Shown here piece after piece: positions 18,135 to 31,368 of a stretch of 64,000 nucleotides of DNA. The notes beneath the pieces were generated by a model. That model was not told where the DNA came from. It worked only from the letters and a program-made list of their open reading frames with translations, and did no database searches. The position numbers and the translations under genes are program-made. Within the stretch, counting starts at the first letter, position 1, and every line of letters begins with the position of its first letter. Source of the DNA: JBGMEA01 sp963674555 (lineage in GTDB: Bacteria > Bacillota > Clostridia > Eubacteriales > Anaerofustaceae). The DNA is taken from assembly GCA_963674555.1 (NCBI GenBank), contig OY771429.1, forward strand, positions 310,001 through 374,000, given 5' to 3'.

Positions 18135-19352
18135 TCAGATATCCTCGCGAAGCAGAGGCATGCTCATACATCTCGGTCCACCGCGTCCTCGAACTAATTC
18201 TCCGCCTTCTATCTCTATGACTTTAATCTTATTTTCCCTCAATATATTATTTGTGATTTCATTTCTGTCGTATGTTATTACAACCCCGGGAGCTATTGCA
18301 AGTGTATTTGTACTGTCATTCCACTGCTCTCGCTCAGAAGTGATCGGATTATCTCCTCCGCTATCGATAAGCTTAATATAGTCTGTCCGTAATGCTTTTT
18401 CGAGGGTTGTAATAAGATCATCACCGGTAATAAATTTTACTTCATCGTTTGTTGTACGTTCTATGGTTACAACCTTCAAGGAATCTCTGATCCCCGGATA
18501 GATAACAAATTTCTCATGGTCCACCATCGTAAAAACAGTATCTAGATGCATGAAAGACCGTACATGTGGGATCTGGACAGCGATCACTCGCTTAAAATGC
18601 TGATTTTCTCTGAATAACGATTGCGCAAAAACCTCAATCGCATAGGCACTTGTTCTTTCCGAACAACCTATACAGACTGTATCTTTAGACAGAACAAAAA
18701 CATCACCGCCCTCAATACTCATTTTATACAGATCGTTGTCGTAATATATGGGAGTATGTTCAAATAGAGGGTGAAATCTATGCAGCGCGTTTAATATCCT
18801 GCTTTCTCTATGTCGGATCGGAGTGTCCATAACGGATTGAAGAATACCATTGCCGACTATAACAGAAGGGTCCCGCATAAAATATGCATTTGGTAAAGGT
18901 GGGAAATAATAAATATAATCTTCAGGCATCAATCTAATAAGTGATTTCTCATGAATATTGATTTCTTCTCGAGAGATTCCTCCAAGAATATATCGCGATA
19001 ATTGAACATTATCCAAACCTAATAAAAATATTTTTAATGCGTCTATTGTATACTGATCATATTGAACTTCATTGGTTAGAATGTCAGAAATAATCTGATT
19101 TTTAGCACTGTCATCCAACAAAACTTCTTGCAAACAATCTTCAAAATAGTAAACTTCGCTACCGTTGTCCCTTAGTGTTTGTGCAAAACCATCATGTTCG
19201 TTTTGCATTTTTTTCAACCACGGGATATCCTCGAATAATACATTATTTAGATCTTTGGGGGTGATCCTTTCAAGTTCAAAAGACGGTCTATGCAACATCA
19301 CTTTTTTTAAAGGGCCAATTTCACTATTAACACAAATTGATGGATTATTCAC
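18135..19352 (-). CDS. arcA: Arginine deiminase
   Basis: 405 residues, normal family length. It hydrolyses arginine to citrulline and ammonia. It has FMRDPSVIVGNG, EGGDVFVLSKD, HLDTVFTM and the nucleophile Cys395 in GGPRCMSMPL. The start is GTG 19352, 10 bases after AAGGAG. First gene of arcA-arcB-rocD. This pathway gives ATP only if a carbamate kinase is present elsewhere in the genome. Confidence 0.97.
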   Translation of the reverse strand: MNNPSICVNSEIGPLKKVMLHRPSFELERITPKDLNNVLFEDIPWLKKMQNEHDGFAQTLRDNGSEVYYFEDCLQEVLLDDSAKNQIISDILTNEVQYDQYTIDALKIFLLGLDNVQLSRYILGGISREEINIHEKSLIRLMPEDYIYYFPPLPNAYFMRDPSVIVGNGILQSVMDTPIRHRESRILNALHRFHPLFEHTPIYYDNDLYKMSIEGGDVFVLSKDTVCIGCSERTSAYAIEVFAQSLFRENQHFKRVIAVQIPHVRSFMHLDTVFTMVDHEKFVIYPGIRDSLKVVTIERTTNDEVKFITGDDLITTLEKALRTDYIKLIDSGGDNPITSEREQWNDSTNTLAIAPGVVITYDRNEITNNILRENKIKVIEIEGGELVRGRGGPRCMSMPLLREDI

Positions 19353-19434
19353 AAGATCATCACTCCTTATATTATCAGCCTAAAAGATTTGTTTAAATAG
19401 TAAAGATAGATAATTCGTTCTGCTGATCAATGTT

Positions 19435-19463
19435 ATTCTATCACACTACGAATGAAACTCCAA
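19435..19463 (-). promoter_or_regulatory. Possible promoter of the arcA-arcB-rocD operon
   Basis: Minus-strand TTGGAG (19458-19463), 17-base spacer, TAGAAT (19435-19440) with a TGN extension. It leaves a leader of about 75 bases. No convincing ARG box or riboswitch was seen. Confidence 0.45.
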
Positions 19464-19514
19464 GCATGAAAAAAGATGCTTTAGCATATCAAAAAATATA
19501 AATTAATTTTCCTC

Positions 19515-19566
19515 TAATACAGCAATAATAAATGCTTAATTTAACGATTATACAATAGCTGTATTA
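19515..19566. repeat. Separated inverted repeat in front of the pspC-like gene
   Basis: TAATACAGC (19515-19523) and GCTGTATTA (19558-19566), perfect 9-bp arms with 34 bases between, centres 43 bp apart (about four helical turns). A TACAAT (19551-19556) lies just inside the right arm. This looks like a paired operator. Confidence 0.45.
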
Positions 19567-19586
19567 ACGATGGAGAGAAACGATAA

Positions 19587-19805
19587 ATGAAAAAACTCTA
19601 TAAAGATCGCCAAACCGCAGTTGTTTCAGGTGTACTCAGTGGGATCGCACAGTATTTCAAATTGGATGTCACTTTGGTACGTGTTGTATATCTGGTATTA
19701 ACATTATTTACTACCTTTTTCCCGGGTGTCATTTTATACATTGTCATGGCATTTGTGATGCCTGATAAATCTGAAATAGGTTATGAAAACTATAAAGTGG
19801 ATTAA
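19587..19805 (+). CDS. PspC domain protein
   Basis: 72 residues. It consists of a PspC domain only: KKLYKDRQTAVVSGVLSGIA, YFKLDVTLVRVVYLVLT and a membrane segment (about 37-60) ending in VMPDK. PspC proteins are small membrane proteins linked to envelope stress. In Gram-positives they occur singly as here, and the exact role is not known. The ATG follows GGAGAG. It is a single-gene unit with a terminator, preceded by the inverted repeat at 19515-19566. Confidence 0.9.
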   Translation: MKKLYKDRQTAVVSGVLSGIAQYFKLDVTLVRVVYLVLTLFTTFFPGVILYIVMAFVMPDKSEIGYENYKVD

Positions 19806-19812
19806 GTACATT

Positions 19813-19840
19813 AAAGCAAGTTGAAAAACTTGCTTTTTTT
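19813..19840 (+). terminator. Rho-independent terminator of the pspC-like gene
   Basis: 10-bp stem AAAGCAAGTT/AACTTGCTTT, GAAA loop, T tail. Confidence 0.88.
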
Positions 19841-19882
19841 ATTTTATATATAGATAAATATTGAATATCTATTTTTACCTAA

Positions 19883-19911
19883 TTGACATTTCTTTTACAA
19901 GCGGTTATACT
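19883..19911 (+). promoter_or_regulatory. Promoter of the purine permease gene
   Basis: TTGACA (19883-19888), 17-base spacer, TATACT (19906-19911). The leader is only about 50 bases, too short for a purine riboswitch. Confidence 0.75.
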
Positions 19912-19970
19912 TTTTTTGTGCTTAAACATAAACTATTACACAAATCGTATTAGCACAGAAAGGAAATTTT

Positions 19971-21338
19971 ATGGAAAATTTTTTTAAACTGAAAGAGAAC
20001 AACACGACGGTTCGCACAGAAATTCTTGCAGGATTCACAACGTTCTTCACGATGGCATATATTCTGTTTGTAAACCCAAGTATTTTAGGTGCCGCGGGTA
20101 TCCCTACAGGTGCTGTTTTCCTCGCTACGGCTATTGCTTCATTCGTTGGCACGATCTTTATGGGCTTATTTGCAAATGTGCCTTACGCTCTTGCTCCGGG
20201 GATGGGGTTAAACGCGTTCTTCACTTATACCGTAGTCTTTGCATTTGGCTTTAGTTGGCAAGAAGCTTTAGCTATGGTATTCATATGTGGTATTATCAAC
20301 GTTATTATTACAATCACAAAAGTTCGAAAATTGATCATCAAAGCGATCCCTGAAAGCATACAAAATGCTATCGGCGCAGGCATTGGCGTATTTATTGCGT
20401 ATATCGGCTTCCTCGATGTATCTATGATCAATTTCGATGCAGGAGTACCGGCAATATCAGCACTCAACACAGGAAGCATTCTGATTGCTCTTTTCGGATT
20501 GGTACTCATCGTATTCCTTATGCTTAAAAAAGTAAAAGGCGCTATTTTGATCGGTATCGTTGCATCTACATTATTGGCTATTATATCCGGTGTCGTAGAT
20601 GTAAGCGGTGTTACACTCTCTTCAAGCGCTTGGGGAACAAGCTTTAAAGAACTCGGCAGTGTATTCGGTAGTGCATTAGGTTCCCAGGGGATCGGAAGTT
20701 TATTTTCTGACCCGACAAAGATCCCAATCGTATTAACGACGATCTTTGCTTTCAGCTTGACAGATACATTTGACACCATCGGAACATTCATCGGAACAGG
20801 CAGAAAATCAGGTATTTTTTCTACCGCGGACGAAAAAGCTCTCTCTGAAGGTTCAGGATTTTCCTCAAAAATGGATAAAGCTTTATTTGCGGATTCTATC
20901 GCCACTTCAATTGGGGCTCTACTCGGAACAAGTAATACAACGACCTATATTGAAAGTTCAGCAGGCATTGAAGAAGGTGGACGCACAGGTCTTACATCTG
21001 TAACGGTTGCAATCCTCTTTATTGTAAGCATAGTCCTAGCTCCTGTTATTGGCATTATTCCTACAGCAGCGACAGCTCCGGCATTGATCGTAGTAGGTAT
21101 ACTTATGGCAGGATCATTTGCTGATATTAATTGGAAAGATTTTGCGGAAGCTGTACCGGCATTCTTTGCAGGCATTTTAATGGCATTGACTTACAGTATT
21201 TCAACAGGTATCGGATTCGGATTTGTGTTCTACTGCTTGGTAAAATTGTTTACCAAGAAAATTTCAGATGTACATCCGGTATTATGGGTCTCAGCTATAT
21301 TATTTATCGTAAATTTCGTATTAGTCGCAATTTTATAA
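19971..21338 (+). CDS. Purine (adenine/guanine/hypoxanthine type) permease, AzgA/PbuG family
   Basis: 455 residues and about 12 hydrophobic segments. It belongs to the AzgA-like branch of the nucleobase transporter superfamily, with the hallmark N-terminus (ILAGFTTFFTMAYILFVNP), APGMGLNAFF, and the later SLTDTFDTIGTFIG and GTSNTTTYIESSAGI segments that line the substrate site. It imports purine bases with protons. Which base is preferred (PbuG hypoxanthine/guanine or AzgA adenine) cannot be told. The RBS is AAAGGA. Single-gene unit facing the rRNA operon, with a shared terminator. Confidence 0.93.
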   Translation: MENFFKLKENNTTVRTEILAGFTTFFTMAYILFVNPSILGAAGIPTGAVFLATAIASFVGTIFMGLFANVPYALAPGMGLNAFFTYTVVFAFGFSWQEALAMVFICGIINVIITITKVRKLIIKAIPESIQNAIGAGIGVFIAYIGFLDVSMINFDAGVPAISALNTGSILIALFGLVLIVFLMLKKVKGAILIGIVASTLLAIISGVVDVSGVTLSSSAWGTSFKELGSVFGSALGSQGIGSLFSDPTKIPIVLTTIFAFSLTDTFDTIGTFIGTGRKSGIFSTADEKALSEGSGFSSKMDKALFADSIATSIGALLGTSNTTTYIESSAGIEEGGRTGLTSVTVAILFIVSIVLAPVIGIIPTAATAPALIVVGILMAGSFADINWKDFAEAVPAFFAGILMALTYSISTGIGFGFVFYCLVKLFTKKISDVHPVLWVSAILFIVNFVLVAIL

Positions 21339-21368
21339 TAATACAATTTAAGTTCGATCTCTATAAAA

Positions 21369-21399
21369 AAAAATCGTCGTTATTATACGGCGATTTTTT
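21369..21399. terminator. Bidirectional terminator between the permease gene and the rRNA operon
   Basis: 12-bp stem (21369-21380 with 21387-21398, one G.T pair), TATTAT loop. It has a T run on the plus strand and a run of nine T on the minus strand, so it should end both the permease transcript and the rrn transcript. Confidence 0.88.
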
Positions 21400-21420
21400 A
21401 TTTCAGGCAAACAAAAAAAA

Positions 21421-21535
21421 CCCCGCGACTACCTACTCTACCGGCTCGTCTCCAAGCAAGTACCCTCAGCGTGGGCGGGCTTAACTTCTGTGTTCGGGAT
21501 GGGAACAGGTGTGGCCCCGCCGCTATCGTCACGGA
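21421..21535 (-). rRNA. rrf: 5S ribosomal RNA
   Basis: About 115 bases. It has the universal core (CACACCTGTTCCCAT, CCGAACACAGAAGTTAAGC) on the minus strand, and closing ends CCGTGAC and GTCGCGG that pair. Third rRNA of the operon, about 105 bases after 23S. Ends are accurate to a few bases. Confidence 0.95.
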
Positions 21536-21639
21536 GATTTTAACATATTAAGTTTTAGCTTTATTAGTGAAAGTTCACTATAAACTACACAAGGTACAAT
21601 ATCATTGTGTCTATTAAATCGCGCGCATATCCTTATAAA

Positions 21640-24498
<2,859 letters not shown>

Positions 24499-24684
24499 AA
24501 GATATGTGAACGATTCTTTTTCTTTACGTTACATATTCTCTTGAAATTTAAAATTTTTGAGATATTTGTGTTCTCTATTGTACCTTATGCAATTTTCAAT
24601 GAACTCTCAGCTAACAAGCTGAATACTTACCACTGCTTACCCGCAGTTGCAATCACTCAACTTACTTGCCTTCACTTCTTTATA

Positions 24685-24761
<77 letters not shown>

Positions 24762-24770
24762 GTTTATCGC

Positions 24771-24890
24771 GCCGTACTGTGCGATTGCTGCGTTGGATCT
24801 CGCTCCTTGCTCGGTCATATATATAAATATGCTCCCTTGCCTCTCGCTTCATCCGCCTTGCACTCACCCACTACATCTGCGCTAAACCCT
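24771..24890. repeat. GC-rich repeat-like element in the rRNA spacer between the two tRNAs
   Basis: A roughly 120-base stretch richer in G+C than the surrounding spacer. It contains two similar blocks (plus strand GCTCCTTGCTCGG near 24802 and GCTCCCTTGCCTC near 24831) on either side of an ATATATA core (about 24817-24828). No ORF or tRNA is inside. I have the impression of having seen similar text in spacers and intergenic regions of other Clostridia, but cannot verify it here. The rest of the 253-base gap (24762-25014) has only a possible stem: AAAAATCCGCA (about 24904) against TGCGGTTTTT (about 24970). Confidence 0.4.
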
Positions 24891-25014
24891 GTTTAACTTT
24901 ATGAAAAATCCGCATCTCGCGCATCTTTCACGATGTTAAAACCATTTGTGTCTTATACATGCTTGCTCTGCGGTTTTTCTTCTCTTTGACCTTACAGGCT
25001 CACCTATATATAAA

Positions 25015-25090
25015 TGGTGGAGATGAGGAGATTCGAACTCCTGACCCCCTGCTTGCAAGGCAGGTGCTCTCCCAACTGAGCTACACCCCC
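25015..25090 (-). tRNA. tRNA-Ala (TGC anticodon)
   Basis: 76 bases including encoded CCA. Anticodon loop CTTGCAA (TGC), T arm GAGTTCGAATC, D arm TAGCTCAGTTGGG. The acceptor stem contains two G.T pairs. First tRNA after 16S, so the order is Ala then Ile. Confidence 0.96.
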
Positions 25091-25213
25091 ACAAGTTGGT
25101 CGGTTCTCTTTGTTCTTTATATAATGAAAGAGAGAAGTTTAAAATCTTCAATAACAAATCTTCATAACGAATGTTTCATTCTTTAAAAAGTTAGCCAAAT
25201 GTTTTTCTATACT

Positions 25214-26737
<1,524 letters not shown>

Positions 26738-26875
26738 TTATTTTTACGTTTGTTTTTTCCTTAGCTTTAGACTTTCCTTGAATTACTTTTTTCGCTTAAT
26801 TCGTTATTTCTGACTTTTGTTCTTCTCTCTATTCATTTCTCAATTAGCTCGCTTCCCTTTTTGGTCAGCTTTTAT

Positions 26876-26904
26876 ATAATATCAAAACCCCACTCCTTTG
26901 TCAA
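26876..26904 (-). promoter_or_regulatory. Promoter of the rRNA operon
   Basis: Minus-strand TTGACA (26899-26904), 17-base spacer, TATTAT (26876-26881), about 140 bases upstream of 16S. The upstream sequence is A/T-rich. The whole non-genic stretch 26738-27080 holds this promoter and leader, a 14-base perfect palindrome (26931-26944) and the lysS terminator; I see nothing else in it. Confidence 0.75.
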
Positions 26905-27028
26905 TCTTTTTATCCCCTTTTTAAAGAGTTTTTTCTTAAGAAAAGATTGAGGACGATGGAATATTATTATAACACATTTATATTGAATTATCTATATTTT
27001 TTCTTATTTTATTTAATAAGACCATATA

Positions 27029-27058
27029 AAATAGCCACCCCTTTTGAGGTGGCTATTT
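27029..27058 (-). terminator. Terminator of greA-lysS
   Basis: 11-bp stem (27029-27039 with 27048-27058), 8-base loop, short T tail on the minus strand, just after the lysS stop. Confidence 0.75.
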
Positions 27059-27080
27059 ATTGTATTTTTACTGAGAAAAT

Positions 27081-28556
27081 TTATTCGATCGGTTTCATGG
27101 TTGGGAACAATATAACATCTCTAATGGATGTCTGGCCTGTTAAGAGCATAACCAATCTGTCTATCCCAACACCTAAACCTCCGGTAGGAGGTAATCCTAC
27201 TTCCAGAGCATTGATATAATCTATATCAAAAGGATGTGTTTCATCATCCCCACATTCTTTTTTTGCCATCTGATCTTCAAATCGACCTCTTTGATCGAAA
27301 GGATCGTTCAATTCACTAAACGCGTTTGCGTATTCCTTACCGCATATAAATAATTCGAAACGTTCAGTATAACGTTCATCATCAAAACATTTCTTTGCTA
27401 AAGGAGAAATTTCCGTAGGATGGTGTGTCACAAATGTCGGCTGAATCAATTTGTCTTCTACATATTTGTCAAATGCTTCTTCAATAATTTTTCCGATACC
27501 CCACCCGTTTTGGACATCGATATGTAATTTCTTGGCATTCTCAATAGCTTCATCAAGATCATCGATCGAATCAAAATCGATCCCCGTATGTTCTTTAACC
27601 AAATCTGACATCTTGCATTTTGCAAATGGTGCCTTCAAACTTATTGTGTGCCCCTGATATTCTACGTCTGATGTACCTAATGTCTCAACGGATACAAATT
27701 CAAATAACTCCTCGACCATTTTCATAACATCATTAAAGTCTGCATATGCTTCGTAGCTTTCCATCGTAGTAAATTCAGGGTTATGTGTCGCATCCATACC
27801 TTCATTGCGGAACAATCGTCCGATTTCGTAGACTTTATCAAATCCGCCAACGATCAATCTTTTCAAAGGAAGTTCCGTTGCAATACGCATGTACATCGGT
27901 ATATCCAAAGTATTGTGATGTGTCGTAAAAGGACGCGCATTAGCACCTCCTGCCAATGTGCCTAAAATCGGAGTTTCGACATCCAAAAAGCCACGATTAT
28001 CCATAAATTCGCGAATTTTCTTTATGATTTTTGAACGAAGTATAAAGACCTCTTTCACTTCAGGGTTCATAATAAGATCAACATAACGCTGTCTGTATCT
28101 AAGATCGGGGTCTTTCAATCCATGGAATTTCTCAGGTAAAATTTGAATCGATTTCGAAAGCATGCGGATCATAATCGGTCGTACAGAAATCTGACCACGT
28201 TTCGTTTTAAAAACTTCACCTTCCACGCCTATGATATCACCGATATCATAGGTTAAAATCGCTTCATATTCTTCATCTTCGAACAGATCTTTTTTTATGA
28301 ATAATTGTATCCTGCCTGTGCAGTCTTGCAAGTCAAAGAAAGCGACCTTTCCCTGTCCTCGCTTGGCCATAATCCTGCCCGCCATCGTTACAGTTGTTTC
28401 ATCATAATTTTCAAAATCATCCGCAATATCTTTTGCATATGCAGATATCGAAAACTTCGTTTCTTTATATGGATAATTACCTTCGTCGCATAGTTTATTG
28501 AATTTATCAACTTTCACTTTTACAACTTCAGGCAAATCGTTATAATAGTCGCTCAT
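27081..28556 (-). CDS. lysS: Lysyl-tRNA synthetase, class II
   Basis: 491 residues. An N-terminal OB-fold anticodon domain (about 50-150, with TVTMAGRIMAKRGQGKVAF) is followed by a class II catalytic core. Motif 2 is RLFRNEGMDATHNPEFTTME and motif 3 is GLPPTGGLGVGIDRLVML. AAGGAGAG precedes the ATG. It lies 20 bases after greA, the common greA-lysS arrangement of Firmicutes. No T-box is present. Confidence 0.97.
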   Translation of the reverse strand: MSDYYNDLPEVVKVKVDKFNKLCDEGNYPYKETKFSISAYAKDIADDFENYDETTVTMAGRIMAKRGQGKVAFFDLQDCTGRIQLFIKKDLFEDEEYEAILTYDIGDIIGVEGEVFKTKRGQISVRPIMIRMLSKSIQILPEKFHGLKDPDLRYRQRYVDLIMNPEVKEVFILRSKIIKKIREFMDNRGFLDVETPILGTLAGGANARPFTTHHNTLDIPMYMRIATELPLKRLIVGGFDKVYEIGRLFRNEGMDATHNPEFTTMESYEAYADFNDVMKMVEELFEFVSVETLGTSDVEYQGHTISLKAPFAKCKMSDLVKEHTGIDFDSIDDLDEAIENAKKLHIDVQNGWGIGKIIEEAFDKYVEDKLIQPTFVTHHPTEISPLAKKCFDDERYTERFELFICGKEYANAFSELNDPFDQRGRFEDQMAKKECGDDETHPFDIDYINALEVGLPPTGGLGVGIDRLVMLLTGQTSIRDVILFPTMKPIE

Positions 28557-28576
28557 TCTCTCTCCTTCTCTGATTA

Positions 28577-29050
28577 TTATGAAACCTGCACGATTTTTAT
28601 GTCATATTTTGCCATCGGAGCATTTACTGTTACTACTGAACCTTCTGTTGCGCCGATGATCGCTTGACCTACCGGTGACTCATTTGAGATACGTCCCGCT
28701 TCCAAATTGGTCTCATCGCTTCCGACGATCGTATACTCAAACTCATCGTTTGTTTCCATATCCAATAATTTCACATGGCTGCCGACCATAACTGTGCCAT
28801 TCGGTCCTTGATTTTCATCAATGATCACAACATTTTTGATCTTGTATTCAAGCTCCATGATCTCGCCTTCGATAAATGCCTGTTCAGTTTTGGCTTCTTC
28901 ATATTCAGCGTTCTCGCTTAAATCTCCAAACTCTCTTGCTACTTTTATCTTTTCGGCTATTTCATGACGTTTTTTTGTTTTTAAATATTCAAGGCGTTCT
29001 TGAAGTTCATTAAATCCACCTTTTGTAAGCAAAACTTCTTTGTTTGGCAT
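28577..29050 (-). CDS. greA: Transcription elongation factor GreA
   Basis: 157 residues, full length. The N-terminal coiled coil carries the acidic tip (GDLSENAEYEEAK) that reaches into the RNA polymerase active site to trigger transcript cleavage in backtracked complexes. The C-terminal FKBP-like domain ends with SPVGQAIIGATEGSVV. RBS GGGAGGG. Promoter at 29082-29110. Confidence 0.97.
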   Translation of the reverse strand: MPNKEVLLTKGGFNELQERLEYLKTKKRHEIAEKIKVAREFGDLSENAEYEEAKTEQAFIEGEIMELEYKIKNVVIIDENQGPNGTVMVGSHVKLLDMETNDEFEYTIVGSDETNLEAGRISNESPVGQAIIGATEGSVVTVNAPMAKYDIKIVQVS

Positions 29051-29081
29051 ATAGCCCTCCCAATTTCATTTCTTTTTTAGT

Positions 29082-29110
29082 ATTATAGTTACCTAACCCG
29101 TTTAAGTCAA
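29082..29110 (-). promoter_or_regulatory. Promoter of greA-lysS
   Basis: Minus-strand TTGACT (29105-29110), 17-base spacer, TATAAT (29082-29087), 32 bases before the greA ATG. Confidence 0.8.
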
Positions 29111-29171
29111 TGAAAATGTTGATATTTACATTAAGTATACCAATTGTCGTCAGATATATTTTTATTGACCA

Positions 29172-29215
29172 ATAAAAACCTTAAAGCCGATACGGTTAAG
29201 TAAACGGCTTTAAGG
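29172..29215 (-). terminator. Terminator of the EF-G-like gene
   Basis: Perfect 11-bp stem (29179-29189 with 29205-29215), 15-base loop, TTTTT tail on the minus strand. Confidence 0.8.
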
Positions 29216-29239
29216 ATCGAATACTGTATTTAAAAATCT

Positions 29240-31279
29240 CTATGCTTCTTTTGCCTTGGAGTCAGCGATGATCTTATCGGCAAATGCAGAAGGCACTTCT
29301 TCATATTTCTCAAATTCCATTTCAAAAGAACCTCTGGCTTGTGTCATAGATCGCAATTCAATTGCATAATTGAACATTTCAGAAAGCGGAGCTTCAGCGT
29401 TAATACGTTCTTTGCCACCTTTCATCGTATCCATACCCATGATCTTTCCGCGCTTTTTATTGAGATCTCCCATAATATCGCCCATATATTTTTCAGGTAC
29501 AACGATAGATACTTTGTATATCGGTTCTAACAAGACAGGTTTTGCATTTTGCAATCCCTCTCTGTATGCTAACGATGCCGCAGTCGAGAAAGACATTTCA
29601 TCCGAATCTACCGGATGGTATTTCCCGTCGATCAATGTTGCTTTCAAACCAACGACCGGATATCCTGCAAGTACACCTTTTTCAATCGATCTGATCAACC
29701 CTTTCTCAACGGCTGGTATAAATTGTCTTGGCACGGATCCGCCCACGACTTTATCTACAAATTCAAGTGGTACTTCTAAATCAAACGTCGGTTCAAATTC
29801 GATCGTAACAACACCGTATTGTCCGCTTCCGCCTGATTGTTTTTTATGTTTTCCTTCCGCAACAGCTTTTTTCTTAATCGTTTCTCTGTATGGGATTATC
29901 GGCACTTCAAGCTCAACTTCAACACCGTATTTAGTCTTTAATTTATTGGCTAATACTTGTATCTGCATTTCGCCTATTCCGTAAATTAAGCTTTGGTGCG
30001 TTTCTTGATTACGATCCATAATGATCGTTTGATCTTCCTCTCTTGCCCGCGCAAGCCCGTTACTTAATTTATCCTCATCGCCTTTAGATTTTGAAGATAT
30101 CGCTTGGAAGAAATTAGGTTGTGGAAACTCGATTTTTTTATATTCAAATGAACATTTCGGAGAACATAAAACATTGTTTGTAACTGTGTCGTTCAATTTG
30201 GAAAATGCTCCGATGTCTCCTGTATTGATTTTATCTAATTCAACTTGTTTTTTCCCGACCAGCGTGTAAATATGATTGATCTTTTCTTTTTGATCCGTAT
30301 CAATATTATGCAGTTCCAACCCATGCTCAATTGTTCCGCTCATTACTTTGAACAAAGAAAGTTTGCCTACGTAAGGGTCAGCAATGGTTTTGAATACAAA
30401 AACACTTTCTGCCTCATCAGCATTAATCTCGTCATTATCTGTCCCAATAGGTGAAGGTAACAAATTCACGATCGAATCTAATAATAAATCAACACCGACT
30501 AAATCTGTAGCGGTAGTGCAAAGGATCGGCATTAACTCTCCTGCCATGATAGCTTGTTTCATTCCCATTGAAAGTTCTTTTGGAGACAACTCTTCAGTTT
30601 CTAAATACTTTTCCATCAGCTCTTCATTCGCTGACGCGGCTGTTTCTATCAAAGCCTCTCTGTAATCTGAGATTTTTGCAAGGGTTTCATCGTCCGCAGG
30701 TGATACTTTAGCAGTTCCGTTTTCATATTCGTACACTTCAGCTGAACCTATAGAACATATTTTATTGAATCCAACGCCCGGATTCACCGGTATTTGTATA
30801 GGCATTGCAACGCTTCCGAATAATGAGGTTATCGAATCTATCGTTTTTTCAAATTCAACATTTTCCCTGTCAAGTTTATTAACGACGATCATACAGGGCA
30901 TGCCCATTTCTTCCAATATTTCCCATGCCTTTTCGGTACCAACTTCAACTCCGCTCATAGCATCAACTACTATAATTGCCGCATCTGCGACACGAAGCGC
31001 CTGCAATTGCTCACCTACAAAATCAAAATAACCCGGAGTATCTAAAATATTGATCTTTGTCTTATTATACTCGAGTGGGATCAATGAAGTCGAAATCGAA
31101 ATGGATCTAGCTTGTTCTTCGGGATCATAATCCGAAATAGTTGAATTATCTTCTACCTTACCCATACGATCTATCAACTTCGTTTTATATGCCATAGCTT
31201 CCGCAAGTATCGTTTTCCCGCTTCCACCATGGCCCAACAAAGCAACGTTTCTGATATCCTTTGATTCAAATATTTTCAT
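29240..31279 (-). CDS. Elongation factor G-like translational GTPase (EF-G paralogue)
   Basis: 679 residues with the five-domain EF-G plan. The P-loop reads GHGGSGKT (16-23) instead of the AHIDAGKT of true EF-G. Switch I is degenerate (ARSISIST for RGITI). DTPG (80-83) and NKLD (134-137) are intact, so it should bind GTP. Domain IV (SGGSGQYGVV, VPRQFIPAVEKG) and domain V are present. It matches the FusA2-type paralogues found in Clostridia, whose task (specialised elongation or recycling) is not settled. The true fusA is expected elsewhere. GGAGG precedes the ATG by 5 bases, and a 6-bp hairpin (31292-31307) lies just upstream of that SD. Single-gene unit. Confidence 0.9.
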   Translation of the reverse strand: MKIFESKDIRNVALLGHGGSGKTILAEAMAYKTKLIDRMGKVEDNSTISDYDPEEQARSISISTSLIPLEYNKTKINILDTPGYFDFVGEQLQALRVADAAIIVVDAMSGVEVGTEKAWEILEEMGMPCMIVVNKLDRENVEFEKTIDSITSLFGSVAMPIQIPVNPGVGFNKICSIGSAEVYEYENGTAKVSPADDETLAKISDYREALIETAASANEELMEKYLETEELSPKELSMGMKQAIMAGELMPILCTTATDLVGVDLLLDSIVNLLPSPIGTDNDEINADEAESVFVFKTIADPYVGKLSLFKVMSGTIEHGLELHNIDTDQKEKINHIYTLVGKKQVELDKINTGDIGAFSKLNDTVTNNVLCSPKCSFEYKKIEFPQPNFFQAISSKSKGDEDKLSNGLARAREEDQTIIMDRNQETHQSLIYGIGEMQIQVLANKLKTKYGVEVELEVPIIPYRETIKKKAVAEGKHKKQSGGSGQYGVVTIEFEPTFDLEVPLEFVDKVVGGSVPRQFIPAVEKGLIRSIEKGVLAGYPVVGLKATLIDGKYHPVDSDEMSFSTAASLAYREGLQNAKPVLLEPIYKVSIVVPEKYMGDIMGDLNKKRGKIMGMDTMKGGKERINAEAPLSEMFNYAIELRSMTQARGSFEMEFEKYEEVPSAFADKIIADSKAKEA

Positions 31280-31368
31280 TATTACCTCCGTTAGCGGAAA
31301 CCCGCTATAAATTATTATAATTTCAAATTAATACGTTCTGATTCAAAAAAAATATTCCAGATAAACCA

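Noticed and set aside
19353..19460. ARG box or riboswitch in front of arcA
   Set aside because: No convincing repeat of the ArgR consensus; only a weak promoter was found.
19841..19970. Purine riboswitch before the permease
   Set aside because: The promoter at 19883-19911 leaves about 50 bases of leader, too short for the aptamer, and no aptamer core is seen.
20225..20905. 226-codon minus-strand frame opposite the purine permease
   Set aside because: Antisense of hydrophobic coding sequence; no RBS and no family match.
26931..26944. 14-base perfect palindrome upstream of the rRNA promoter
   Set aside because: A/T-rich and isolated; short enough to arise by chance and has no paired copy.
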